51,864 nucleotides of DNA from NCBI GenBank assembly GCA_041664945.1, contig JBAYJY010000011.1:1-51864 (forward strand). The letters are read 5' to 3'. A program made the position numbers and the translations under genes. Shown here one piece after another: positions 23,419 to 31,213 of this stretch. The notes under the pieces were generated by a model. That model had not been told where the DNA came from. It was given only the letters and a program-made list of their open reading frames with translations, and made no database searches. Position 1 is the stretch's first letter. Every line of letters begins with the position of its first letter. Source of the DNA: JBAYJY01 sp041664945 (GTDB taxonomy: Bacteria > UBP15 > UBA6099).

Positions 23419-24351
23419 TTATTTCTTTCCTTCGAGCGACTCTTTCGTTATCAGCGTGACCGGAACAAAGATTTCTTTTTCAACTTTTTCCTTCTTGATG
23501 ACTTTGAGAGCGGTTTCGAGCGCGATTTTGCCCATTTCCTCGGGCTGCTGGCCGACTGACGCCGCCATGCCGCCGTCCTTGATCGCCTTGATCGCGTCGT
23601 CGTTGCCGTCGAAGCCGACGACTATGATTCCCTTTTTCCCGCTTGTCTCGATCGCGCGGAGCGCGCCGAGCGCCATCTCGTCGTTCTGCGCGAAAATCGT
23701 GTTGACGTCCGGGTTCTTCTGCAGAATGTTTTCCATGACAGACATGCCGAGATCGCGCCGCGAATCGGCCGGCTGCTTGGCAACGATCGCGATTCCCTTT
23801 TCCTTCATGATCTCCTCGAAGCCTTCGCCGCGCAGTTGCGCGTTGCGGGCGCCGAGCTGGCACTGAATGTGCACGGCCTTGCCCTTGCCGCCGAGTTTCT
23901 CTGCGATGTACCGGCCCGCCATCCGGCCGCCTTCCTTGTTGTCCGAGACGATGAACGCAGCGTATTCGCCGCCGCTCGTCCCGATGTCCACTACGATGAC
24001 CGGGATGCCGGCTTTGTTAGCCTTCTTGATGCATGACGCCGCGGTGTCGGTGTCCCACGGCGAGATCAGAATCGCGGAGACGCGTTTCTGAATCAGGTCT
24101 TCGACGTCCGAGAGCTGCTTGCCGGAATCGCCTTGCGCATCGGCAACGAGCACTTCAACGCCGTTCTTCTTTCCCGCTTCCTGCAGGCCGTTCGAAACGC
24201 GGTTCCAGAACTGATTCGTCAGCGCCGGTGTGGAATACCCGACCCGAATCGCCGCTTCGCCGCCGCCGGCCTTCTTCTTCGCGCAGCCGCACACGAGCGC
24301 CATCGACAGCCCGATCAGCGCAACCACGGACAACATCGCAATCCGTTTCAT
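23419..24351 (-). CDS. RbsB-type sugar-binding lipoprotein
   Basis: A 310-residue periplasmic binding protein of the ribose/galactose type (PBP type 1). Signal peptide and lipobox are ALVCGC with the lipid cysteine at C23. The two-lobe pattern is shown by VGYSTPALTNQFWNRVSNGLQEAGKK, AILISPWDTDTAASCIKKANKAGIPVIVVDIG, IFAQNDEMALGALRAIE, and VVGFDGNDDAIKAIKDGGMAASVGQQP. It captures a sugar or similar polar ligand for the RbsC-type permease at 25576. GGGAGGTACGGC precedes the ATG. It has its own promoter and a strong terminator, so it can be made in excess. Confidence 0.92.
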   Translation of the reverse strand: MKRIAMLSVVALIGLSMALVCGCAKKKAGGGEAAIRVGYSTPALTNQFWNRVSNGLQEAGKKNGVEVLVADAQGDSGKQLSDVEDLIQKRVSAILISPWDTDTAASCIKKANKAGIPVIVVDIGTSGGEYAAFIVSDNKEGGRMAGRYIAEKLGGKGKAVHIQCQLGARNAQLRGEGFEEIMKEKGIAIVAKQPADSRRDLGMSVMENILQKNPDVNTIFAQNDEMALGALRAIETSGKKGIIVVGFDGNDDAIKAIKDGGMAASVGQQPEEMGKIALETALKVIKKEKVEKEIFVPVTLITKESLEGKK

Positions 24352-24386
24352 GCCGTACCTCCCATTTTGTTTCTCATTTAGCGGGT

Positions 24387-24395
24387 ATTATATCA
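24387..24395 (-). promoter_or_regulatory. extended -10 promoter of binding protein
   Basis: TGATATAAT on the minus strand, about 36 bp before the ATG at 24351. The -35 region (TTTAAA at 16 nt) is weak. Confidence 0.5.
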
Positions 24396-24471
24396 AATAT
24401 AAGAAAGATTTAAACCAAATATACCAAACCACGGAGGCGCTGAGACACATGAAAAGGCAAAAAGACTTAAA

Positions 24472-24668
24472 GGCAGTAGACGGCAGACAGTAGACGGTAG
24501 ACAGGGAAAAGCGTAAAAGAAGAAGACAGAATACAGAATTCAGAACACAGCGAAAGACTTAAAGGCGGGGGCTGGTAGTTGGTAGCAGGTAGTTGGGGAA
24601 AGGCATAAAATACAGGAGACGGCAAACAGTAGGGGCGGATTTCAAATCCGCCCGTAGACAGGAGAAAG
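24472..24668 (+). repeat. 7-nt-unit repeat array 6
   Basis: Units of TAGACGG/CAGACAG, CAGAATA/CAGAATT/CAGAACA and GGTAGTT/GGTAGCA. Together with the palindrome at 24633 and the CGTCATTGCGAG/TTGTCATTCCGA copies at 24686 and 24768 it fills the gap 24352-24834, which has no gene. Confidence 0.7.
24633..24653. repeat. perfect 21-bp palindrome, copy 2
   Basis: Identical to 22151-22171 including flanking TAG and GTAGACAGG. Confidence 0.75.
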
Positions 24669-24685
24669 AAAAAGCAAAAGAAGTC

Positions 24686-24800
24686 CGTCATTGCGAGGAA
24701 CGAAGTGACGAAGCAATCCAGAACTCAATTCCAACTTGTTAGGCAGTCGGGGATTCCGTTTTCACTTTGTCATTCCGAACGAAGTGAGGACCCTCAGATA
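24686..24800 (+). repeat. CGTCATTGCGAG and TTGTCATTCCGA repeats
   Basis: CGTCATTGCGAGGAACGAAG with GTGACGAAGCAATCC at 24686-24720, followed by TTTGTCATTCCGAACGAAG at 24767-24785. Confidence 0.55.
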
Positions 24801-24834
24801 AACATCTATTAGAAATCAAAGACCCGAGGCGTTG

Positions 24835-25509
24835 CTATTCGCTGATGCGGCGCAGGTAGCCGTTCGGGTTGAAGGTCATCATGAATTTTTCGCAGTATTT
24901 GTCTATGGCGAAATCGTCGTTCATCTTCAGGAACGCCTCTATCGCCTCGTAAGGGCCGGGGCCGTAACCTTCGTATATCGGGTGTCCGTTAATATTCGAG
25001 TCCTCAACGATCATAAAGCCGCCGAGCGGGACGAATTCCTTGTAAAGCTGCATCTCTTTGAGGACATGTTCCATTTTGTGGTCCGAGTCGAGAATGACGA
25101 TAGTGTTGCGGCCGTTCACGATTCTGCGGACCTTATCTACGACATCCGGATCGGTCGAGCTGCCTTCGATAAGAGTTATTGACGGGAACTGAGCGGCGGC
25201 GCGGCGCGCTTCGTCGGTTAAATCGATGTCTATTCCAATGATTTCGCCTTTTCCCATCATCGCGCATAGCGAGGCGTAATAGGCGATGCCGCCGCCGCGA
25301 GCCACGCCGGACTCGACGATCACGTCCGGTTTAATCCCGAAAAAAAGTTCCTGATATATCCAAAGGTCGAACGGGCATTTATGGACTAAATATCCCATCC
25401 AATGCGTCATGTTCCAAACCGGTTTGCCGTCGAAAGTGACGTTGTAATAAATCTGATGAAAATTGTCGACGGCTCTGCTAAGCTGCGCCAGGTATTCTTC
25501 CTTGTCCAT
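24835..25509 (-). CDS. CmcI-type SAM methyltransferase/hydroxylase-like protein
   Basis: A 224-residue protein of the cephalosporin-hydroxylase CmcI/rhamnosyl O-methyltransferase family (PF04989). Signs are WIYQELFFGIKPDVIVESGVARGGGIAYYASLC (SAM loop), IIGIDIDL, ITLIEGSSTDPDVV, VILDSDHKMEHVLKEMQLY and FMIVEDSNINGHP. Members methylate hydroxyls of sugars or antibiotics. Lying between the binding protein and the permease gene, it may act on the imported sugar or on a glycan. ATG at 25509 is used with AAGGA eight bases upstream; TTG two codons earlier is a weaker choice. Confidence 0.8.
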   Translation of the reverse strand: MDKEEYLAQLSRAVDNFHQIYYNVTFDGKPVWNMTHWMGYLVHKCPFDLWIYQELFFGIKPDVIVESGVARGGGIAYYASLCAMMGKGEIIGIDIDLTDEARRAAAQFPSITLIEGSSTDPDVVDKVRRIVNGRNTIVILDSDHKMEHVLKEMQLYKEFVPLGGFMIVEDSNINGHPIYEGYGPGPYEAIEAFLKMNDDFAIDKYCEKFMMTFNPNGYLRRISE

Positions 25510-25575
25510 ATCCAAATTCCTTGCTCCTGAGCATATAAATTTATGTCCCCGTTTATCAAAAACGAGGGAACGATT

Positions 25576-26502
25576 TTATCTGCCGCGTTTGCGCAACTGG
25601 TCCGCGAGAACGGCGACGATGATGACGGAGCCGATGAATGCCTGCTGCCAGAAGGCGGAGACTTCCATGAGGTTGAGTCCGTTGCGCAGCACGCCCATGA
25701 TGAGTGCGCCGAGGACGGTGCCGATGATGCCGCCCTGGCCGCCGGAGAGCGACGTGCCGCCGATGACGACCGCTGCGATGGCGTCCAGCTCGAAACCGAT
25801 GCCGGCCTGCGGCTGCGCGGAGTCGAGCCGCGCGATGAATACGATGGCGCCGATTGAAGTGAGTATCCCGGCGATGGTGTAGACCATGGTTTTGATAACG
25901 CGCACGTTGATGCCCGAGAGTTGTGTGGCTTCCTCGTTGCCGCCGCACGCGTAGACGTAGCGGCCGAACCGGGTGCGGCGCAGCAACACGTGGCAGAAAG
26001 TCAGCACGCAGACTGCGATCAGAACAGGCGCCGGGATTCCGAACACGGAGCCTTCGCCGATGCTGAGGAAAGATTCCGGATAATTAGATATGGGTTTTCC
26101 GGCGGTAAAGACGAGAGTGAGGCTTCGCAGGATGGTCATGGAGCCGAGAGTGACGATAAACGGGGCGACGCGGCCGTAGGAGATGATGACGCCGTTGAAA
26201 AGTCCGGCTGCGAGGCCGACGACGAGGCCCGCCGCGAGGCAGGCGGGAATGCCGGCTTTCAGCAGCGCCCATCCCGCGACAGCGCCCGCGAGCGCGAGTA
26301 TCGAGCCGACCGACAGGTCGATCCCGCCGAGAAGAATCACCATCGTCGCGCCGGATGCGAGTATCGCGTTCACCGATACCTGTTTGACAACATTCGTCAG
26401 GTTCGGCGCCGTCAGAAAGTCCGCCGACCGAAACGCCAGAAACGCGCAGATCATTATCAGCCCTACAAGGGGCCCTATGACCCCGCTAAGTTTTTTCGCC
26501 AC
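25576..26502 (-). CDS. RbsC-type ABC sugar permease
   Basis: A 308-residue inner-membrane permease with about eight to ten helices. Signs are NVVKQVSVNAILASGATMVILLGGIDLSVGS, GRVAPFIVTLGSMTILRSL, the EATQLSGINVRVIKTMVY coupling loop, and AVVIGGTSLSGGQGGIIGTVLGALIMGVLRNGLNLM. Such permeases need a double-domain RbsA-type ATPase, and none is encoded in this window. GTG at 26502 follows AAGGAGCTGGAAAC. It probably works with the binding lipoprotein at 23419. Confidence 0.92.
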   Translation of the reverse strand: MAKKLSGVIGPLVGLIMICAFLAFRSADFLTAPNLTNVVKQVSVNAILASGATMVILLGGIDLSVGSILALAGAVAGWALLKAGIPACLAAGLVVGLAAGLFNGVIISYGRVAPFIVTLGSMTILRSLTLVFTAGKPISNYPESFLSIGEGSVFGIPAPVLIAVCVLTFCHVLLRRTRFGRYVYACGGNEEATQLSGINVRVIKTMVYTIAGILTSIGAIVFIARLDSAQPQAGIGFELDAIAAVVIGGTSLSGGQGGIIGTVLGALIMGVLRNGLNLMEVSAFWQQAFIGSVIIVAVLADQLRKRGR

Positions 26503-26550
26503 GTTTCCAGCTCCTTGTTTGCTTTTTGGCTTTCAAATTCCCTGAACTGA

Positions 26551-26599
26551 TTGGAATCGAGTCCGGGTTTGCTTCGTCTCTGCGTTCCTCGCAATGACG
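26551..26599 (-). repeat. CGTCATTGCGAG palindrome family (inverted)
   Basis: Ends TTCCTCGCAATGACG and contains GGGTTTGCTTCGTC, the reverse of the other copies. Confidence 0.55.
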
Positions 26600-26621
26600 G
26601 ACTTCTTTTGCTTTTTCTTTC

Positions 26622-26690
26622 TCTGTATTCTGTCTTCTTCTTTTAGGCTTTCCCCTGTCTACCGTCTACTATCTACCGTCTACTGTCTTT
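26622..26690 (-). repeat. 7-nt-unit repeat array 7 (minus)
   Basis: Read on the minus strand it begins AAAAGACAG and runs TAGACGG-TAGATAG-TAGACGG-TAGACAG directly after the stop of the TIM-barrel gene. This is the same orientation relative to the gene as arrays 1-3. Confidence 0.7.
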
Positions 26691-27812
26691 TCAAACTAAT
26701 ATATCTTTAACAACATCGATCACGAGCGACGAATCGCCGCCCGCGCGGGCTTTCTTGAGCGCGTCGCGCCGTTTATAGATCAGAAGCGCCTTCTTCATAA
26801 TGTTCGCGAACAGTTCGCGGGAGAGCGACATCGCGCGGACCGGGTCCTGCCGGTAAGTGAACTGATCTTCGCCGAACCAGCCGTTATAGCCGGTGATGAT
26901 CGCTGCGTAGCAGAAATCGGCGAGCGCCCAGTTGTCGCCGGTGCCGGCAACGCGGTCCTCGTCGTTGCTGAGATGTTTCGCGTTGTTGAGGTGGAAGTTC
27001 GTGATCGGAACGCCGAAGCGTTTCGCGGTGTAGAGCATGTCCGCAGGTTCCACGCCGTACATCTGTTCGTGTCCGTAATCGATGGCGACGCCCATGTTCG
27101 TTCCGCCGCAGACTTTATTGACTTCGCGCGCGACGAGCATAGCTTTAGAAGTTGTCGAGATGATCATGTTGCCTTCGCGCGGCTCGTGCAGTTTCGCCTC
27201 GACGCCGAACTTCAGGCCGTATGATTTCGCTTTCTTGTTCATAGCGATGCAGCCTTCGATGAAGAGGTCGAGAAGGACGCCGTAGTCGGCCTCGAAGTTA
27301 TAGTCCCAGCCGTCCGAGCCCGGCCAGAGGGCGACGCTGCTGCAGCCGACCTCGTCCGCGATTTCGATGCCCTGAAGAGCAACCTTGAGCGCCTGCGCGC
27401 GGATCTTCGGGTTCGGATTCGTCACGCCCCCGAGTTTCCAGCGCGGGTGCGTGAAGAGGTTTGTGTTCATATTTGTCGGTGTGAGTTTCAGCCGTTTGAG
27501 GTTTTTCTTAACGAGCGCGACGATCTCCGGGTCTTTTTTGAAGACGCTGTCGATGAAAACGCTTTCGTGGAACTCGATGCCCTCGCAGCAGGCGGCGGCG
27601 ACGCGTTCCATCTGCGGAACGATGCCCGAATCGCATTCGCCGCACTCCGCGTAGCCTGTTGTCGCGAACCTGTCCAGAAAGTCGCCCGCGCACCAGTGGC
27701 CCGCCGCGAACCGGATTCCGAATTCCTTGAAGAACTCGGCCACCTTCGGGCCCTGAATGTAACCTTTGTACTTTTTGTCTATCGTTTCGAGGTTCTGTTT
27801 TGTGATCTTCAT
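26691..27812 (-). CDS. xylose-isomerase-like TIM-barrel sugar isomerase/epimerase
   Basis: A 373-residue protein of the AP-endonuclease-2/xylose-isomerase fold. The motifs are ALWPGSDGWDYNFEADY, FGVEAKLHEPREGNM (metal-binding glutamate), MGVAIDYGHEQMYG, NFHLNNAKHLSNDEDRVAGTGDNW and GWFGEDQFTYRQDP. It should interconvert a keto and aldo sugar or an epimer pair using a divalent metal. This fold also forms the alpha subunit of C-glycoside deglycosidases, and a DUF6379-like protein occurs at 14113, but the two are far apart. GGCGGTGACGCGGG precedes the ATG. It probably leads the sugar cluster reading leftward. Confidence 0.85.
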   Translation of the reverse strand: MKITKQNLETIDKKYKGYIQGPKVAEFFKEFGIRFAAGHWCAGDFLDRFATTGYAECGECDSGIVPQMERVAAACCEGIEFHESVFIDSVFKKDPEIVALVKKNLKRLKLTPTNMNTNLFTHPRWKLGGVTNPNPKIRAQALKVALQGIEIADEVGCSSVALWPGSDGWDYNFEADYGVLLDLFIEGCIAMNKKAKSYGLKFGVEAKLHEPREGNMIISTTSKAMLVAREVNKVCGGTNMGVAIDYGHEQMYGVEPADMLYTAKRFGVPITNFHLNNAKHLSNDEDRVAGTGDNWALADFCYAAIITGYNGWFGEDQFTYRQDPVRAMSLSRELFANIMKKALLIYKRRDALKKARAGGDSSLVIDVVKDILV

Positions 27813-27905
27813 CCCGCGTCACCGCCTGTTATTATTTAATTTCCGAATTGGCGCCCGGAAAGCCGGCCGCTTCCCGATCGCTTATTCTAACAACTTTAGT
27901 TTCGT

Positions 27906-27933
27906 TTGACACTTCGGTCAACATCTATAAAAT
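27906..27933 (+). promoter_or_regulatory. sigma70-type promoter
   Basis: TTGACA, a 16-nt spacer and TAAAAT, 32 bp before the GTG at 27966. Confidence 0.55.
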
Positions 27934-27965
27934 GAACTTTGAACGATGCAGCTAAGGAGAACCGC

Positions 27966-28874
27966 GTGACGAGAATGAATATTTTCAACCGAAAGAAATT
28001 CTTTTACCCGATCGCCCTGTTATTTATTCTATTTTTCGCAAGTCCGGCTCCGCGCGCCGAAGCCGCCGGGAATGCGCCCGGGACAATCAAATTCGTTCAG
28101 ATCACCGACAACCATTTCACCAACCAGAGCGAACGGGTCAATGTGAGGATGTTGAAATATTCGAAAGACCTGCTCGAAGACGCGATCGGGCAGATCAACG
28201 GAATGCCCGGAATCAGTTTTGTTATATTCACAGGCGATCTCGCGGACTCGCCCGACGCAAATCTGCACACGCTTTTCACCCAAACGGCGAACACTCTCAA
28301 TGTGCCGTGGTACTGGACGACCGGCAATCACGACCTCAGCCAGTTCGGCCTGAATAGAAAACAATTCCTCAAAATTCTGAATAAAAACAACAAGTACATC
28401 CAGCCAAAGACAACGTGTTATTCGTTCGCAAAAGACGGCGTCCTTTTCTTTTCGATGGACGGCGCCAGCGATACAAAGGTCACGGCCAAGGGCTTTTTCT
28501 CAAAGGAATGTTTAGGTTTGCTCGACAGCGTTCTGTCCGCGAACAGCGATATGCCTGCTATAATATTTCAACATTTCCCGCTTGTTTACCCCATTAAATC
28601 AGAAGGCCACGAAGTGTCAAACCGCGACGAATATCTCGCGATACTCGACAGGCATCCGAATGTAAAGGGCGTGTTTTCCGGCCACTATCACATACCGAAA
28701 ATCCAGACGCGAAACGGAGTGTTGCACGTGTCTTCTCCGTCTCTGATTCAATATCCCAACGCATTCAATCTTGTTACGCTCGTGAAAACGGCCGACGGGC
28801 TGAAGGTCGACGTCAAAACAATCGAGACGCGGCTGAAGGACGTCCAGAAAATGAGCGCGGGAAGCGACCGTTAG
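27966..28874 (+). CDS. exported metallophosphoesterase
   Basis: A 302-residue calcineurin-like phosphoesterase. Residues 1-35 are a signal peptide (FFYPIALLFILFFASPAPRAEAA). Metal motifs in order are ITDNHF (a variant of DxH), FTGDLAD (GDxxD), TTGNHDLS (GNHD), FQHFPL and FSGHYHIPK (GHxH). It hydrolyses a phosphomonoester or diester outside the cytoplasm. The first motif has N where the usual DLH/DTH residue would be, DNH, which still offers D and H. GTG at 27966 is favoured because AAGGAGA lies five bases before it; ATG three codons later is the alternative. It has its own promoter and no operon partner. Confidence 0.88.
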   Translation: MTRMNIFNRKKFFYPIALLFILFFASPAPRAEAAGNAPGTIKFVQITDNHFTNQSERVNVRMLKYSKDLLEDAIGQINGMPGISFVIFTGDLADSPDANLHTLFTQTANTLNVPWYWTTGNHDLSQFGLNRKQFLKILNKNNKYIQPKTTCYSFAKDGVLFFSMDGASDTKVTAKGFFSKECLGLLDSVLSANSDMPAIIFQHFPLVYPIKSEGHEVSNRDEYLAILDRHPNVKGVFSGHYHIPKIQTRNGVLHVSSPSLIQYPNAFNLVTLVKTADGLKVDVKTIETRLKDVQKMSAGSDR

Positions 28875-28906
28875 CGCCACATTTTATTTTTAAGCATCTT
28901 AAGCAT

Positions 28907-29044
28907 CGTCATTGCGAGCCCCGTTTTTGGGGCGTGGCAATCCCGGACATAGAGATGGGAATTGAGTTCGGGGTTGCCTCCCCCGCCCAAAGCATGCGGG
29001 GGCAGGCTAAAAACAGCCTAAAAAACGGCTTCCTCGCAATGACG
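28907..29044. repeat. CGTCATTGCGAG palindrome, full 138-bp element
   Basis: CGTCATTGCGAG at the left and CTCGCAATGACG at the right are perfect inverted ends. Inner pairs include CCCCGTTTTTGGGG and AGGCT/AGCCT stretches. It lies in the 287-bp gap after the phosphoesterase; the rest of the gap holds the next promoter. Confidence 0.7.
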
Positions 29045-29103
29045 TTATCTGTGTTTTTCTCCGACATCCGGTTAAATATGCGGCGGTCGCGCCGGGCGGG
29101 AAT

Positions 29104-29132
29104 TTTACTTTGAGATATGTTTTTGTTATCAT
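29104..29132 (+). promoter_or_regulatory. promoter with extended -10
   Basis: TTTACT, a 17-nt spacer ending TGT and TATCAT, 30 bp upstream of the oxidase start. Confidence 0.5.
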
Positions 29133-29161
29133 AGAGGGACTTTTTGAACGGGAAGGGCTAA

Positions 29162-30568
29162 ATGGCTGAATTCAACAGACTGGACAACGAAGACATCGAG
29201 TTTTTCAAGGGCGTCGTCGGCGAGAAATATGTGATAACCGGCGGCGACGATATGGACCCTTACACGCACGACGAGAGCGAGGATTTTCGTTTTCCGCCGG
29301 ACGTGGCGGTGAGGCCGGGAGCGACTGCGGAAGTGTCGGCGATAATGAAGCGCTGCTGGGACCGCAACATAACGGTTACGCCGCGCGGAGGCGGGACGGG
29401 TTTGAGCGGCGGCGCGCTTTGCGTGACAGGCGGCGTGTGCCTCTCGCTCGACAGGATGAACGGCATACTCGAGATCGACACGTCGAATCTGATGGCGGTC
29501 GTCCAGCCGGGCGTGATCGTGCAGACGCTGCACGAGAGCGTCGAGAATCTGGGGCTGATGTACCCGCCGGACCCGGCGAGCCGCGGTTCATGCACGATAG
29601 GCGGCAACCTCGCGGAGTGCGCGGGCGGCGCCCGGGCGATGAAGTATGGAGTGACGAAGGACTACGTGCTCGGCGTTGAGGCGGTCATGCCGGACGGCGA
29701 GATTATCCGCACGGGCGGCAAGCTGCTGAAAAACGTGACGGGCTACAACCTTACGCAGTTGCTGATCGGCTCCGAAGGCACGCTGGCGGTTATAACCGAA
29801 ATCATATTGAAGCTGATTCCGCGCCCGCACTACCGGCGCACGCTGCTGGCGCCGTTCAATTCGCTGACGGAAGCGGCGGCTGCGCTGAACGCTATTTTCA
29901 TGCAGCACATAACGCCGGCGGCGGTGGAATTCATGGAGCGGGACGCGATCCAGAGCGCGGAGCGGATGCTTGGCCGCGCGTTCCCGTACAGCGGTTCCGA
30001 GGCGCTGCTGCTGATAGAGCTGGACGGCAACGACGTTGAGATGATGGGCCGCGAGGCGGAGAAGGTCGGGACCGTGCTGATGGAAGGCGGAGCGGCCGAC
30101 GTGTTGCTTGCGGAAACGGACGCGAAGCAGAACGACATGTGGGAGATGCGGCGTTCGCTGGGCGAAGCGGTGAAAAAAATCTCGGCGTACAAGGAAGAGG
30201 ACACGGTGGTTCCGCGCGCGGCGCTGCCGGAACTGATGAAGGTTCTAAAGGAGATATCGAGGCGGCACGGATTCACGACGATCTGCTACGGGCACGCCGG
30301 CGACGGAAACATTCACGCGAATATCGTCAAGGGCGAGATGGGCGACGACAAGTGGCGGAACGAGCTTCCGGCGCTGATCGGCAATATCTTCGACGCGGTT
30401 GTCGGCATGGGCGGAATGATCTCCGGCGAGCACGGCATCGGCTACACGCAGAAGATGTATCTGCCGCTCGCGCTGTCCGCGCGCGAGATCGCGCTGATGA
30501 AAGCGATAAAGAATGTTTTCGATCCGAAAGGAATTTTGAATCCCAAAAAGATTTTTCCGGGGGACTAA
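29162..30568 (+). CDS. FAD-binding oxidase, GlcD/D-lactate dehydrogenase type
   Basis: A 468-residue flavoprotein of the glycolate oxidase GlcD family. The FAD part (residues 40-215) has VAVRPGATAEVSAIMK, TPRGGGTGLSGGA, MYPPDPASRGSCTIGGNLAECAGG and GSEGTLAVITEIILK. The substrate domain ends with CYGHAGDGNIHANIVKGE and GEHGIGYTQK. It oxidises a 2-hydroxy acid such as glycolate or D-lactate and passes electrons on. The Fe-S partner (GlcF type) and GlcE are not next to it. GGGAAGGGCTAA precedes the ATG. Confidence 0.93.
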   Translation: MAEFNRLDNEDIEFFKGVVGEKYVITGGDDMDPYTHDESEDFRFPPDVAVRPGATAEVSAIMKRCWDRNITVTPRGGGTGLSGGALCVTGGVCLSLDRMNGILEIDTSNLMAVVQPGVIVQTLHESVENLGLMYPPDPASRGSCTIGGNLAECAGGARAMKYGVTKDYVLGVEAVMPDGEIIRTGGKLLKNVTGYNLTQLLIGSEGTLAVITEIILKLIPRPHYRRTLLAPFNSLTEAAAALNAIFMQHITPAAVEFMERDAIQSAERMLGRAFPYSGSEALLLIELDGNDVEMMGREAEKVGTVLMEGGAADVLLAETDAKQNDMWEMRRSLGEAVKKISAYKEEDTVVPRAALPELMKVLKEISRRHGFTTICYGHAGDGNIHANIVKGEMGDDKWRNELPALIGNIFDAVVGMGGMISGEHGIGYTQKMYLPLALSAREIALMKAIKNVFDPKGILNPKKIFPGD

Positions 30569-30570
30569 AC

Positions 30571-30630
30571 CGTCATTGCGAGGAAGCCGTTGTCGGGCTG
30601 ACGAAGCAAACCCGAACTCCAATTCCGATT
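30571..30630 (+). repeat. CGTCATTGCGAG palindrome family
   Basis: CGTCATTGCGAGGAAGCCG, GGGCTGACGAAGCAAACCC, then AACTCCAATTCC, placed right after the oxidase stop. Confidence 0.6.
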
Positions 30631-30668
30631 TTTTTGCAATGGCACAGACATAAACGTGGAGGAATGAA

Positions 30669-31187
30669 ATGGACAAAATATGGGCGCCTTGGCGGGCGCA
30701 GTACATATTGGGCGTGAAGCCAGAGAGAGATGCGGCGGCGACGGAAGCCGACCCCTGCGTTCTCTGCGCGAAATATAAGGACGCTCCGGAGAACGACAGA
30801 AAGAATCTGGTTCTTTTTCGCGGCGCGCATTCTTTCATAATGATGAACCTGTATCCGTATAATTCGGGGCATCTTATGTTCGTGCCGTATCTGCACACCG
30901 GCGCGTATGAGGAACTGGCGCCGGAAACCACTGCGGAAATGACTCTGTTGCAGCAGAAGATGATCCCTGTTTTCAGGAATACGATGAATCCGGACGGGTT
31001 TAATATCGGGATGAATCTCGGGCGCGTGGCGGGCGCCGGAATCATCGACCACGCGCACATGCATTTCGTTCCGCGCTGGAACGGCGACTGCAATTTCATG
31101 CCGGTTCTGGCGGACACGAAGATAATCAGCGAGCACATGGATTCGACATACGACAAGCTGAAAAATGGAATCGTCGACTGGCGGTAA
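30669..31187 (+). CDS. HIT-family nucleotide hydrolase/phosphorylase
   Basis: A 172-residue protein with the histidine triad IIDHAHMHFVPRW at about residues 120-132 and an Ap4A-phosphorylase-like N-terminus (MDKIWAPWRAQYI, CVLCAKY with a CxxC pair). The catalytic histidine is the middle one of the triad. Substrates in this subgroup are dinucleoside polyphosphates or adenylylated leftovers. GTGGAGGAATGAA precedes the ATG, and the MBL gene starts 26 bp after the stop, so the two are co-transcribed. Confidence 0.93.
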   Translation: MDKIWAPWRAQYILGVKPERDAAATEADPCVLCAKYKDAPENDRKNLVLFRGAHSFIMMNLYPYNSGHLMFVPYLHTGAYEELAPETTAEMTLLQQKMIPVFRNTMNPDGFNIGMNLGRVAGAGIIDHAHMHFVPRWNGDCNFMPVLADTKIISEHMDSTYDKLKNGIVDWR

Positions 31188-31213
31188 GCCGCTGAAAAAA
31201 GGAAATCAACGAT

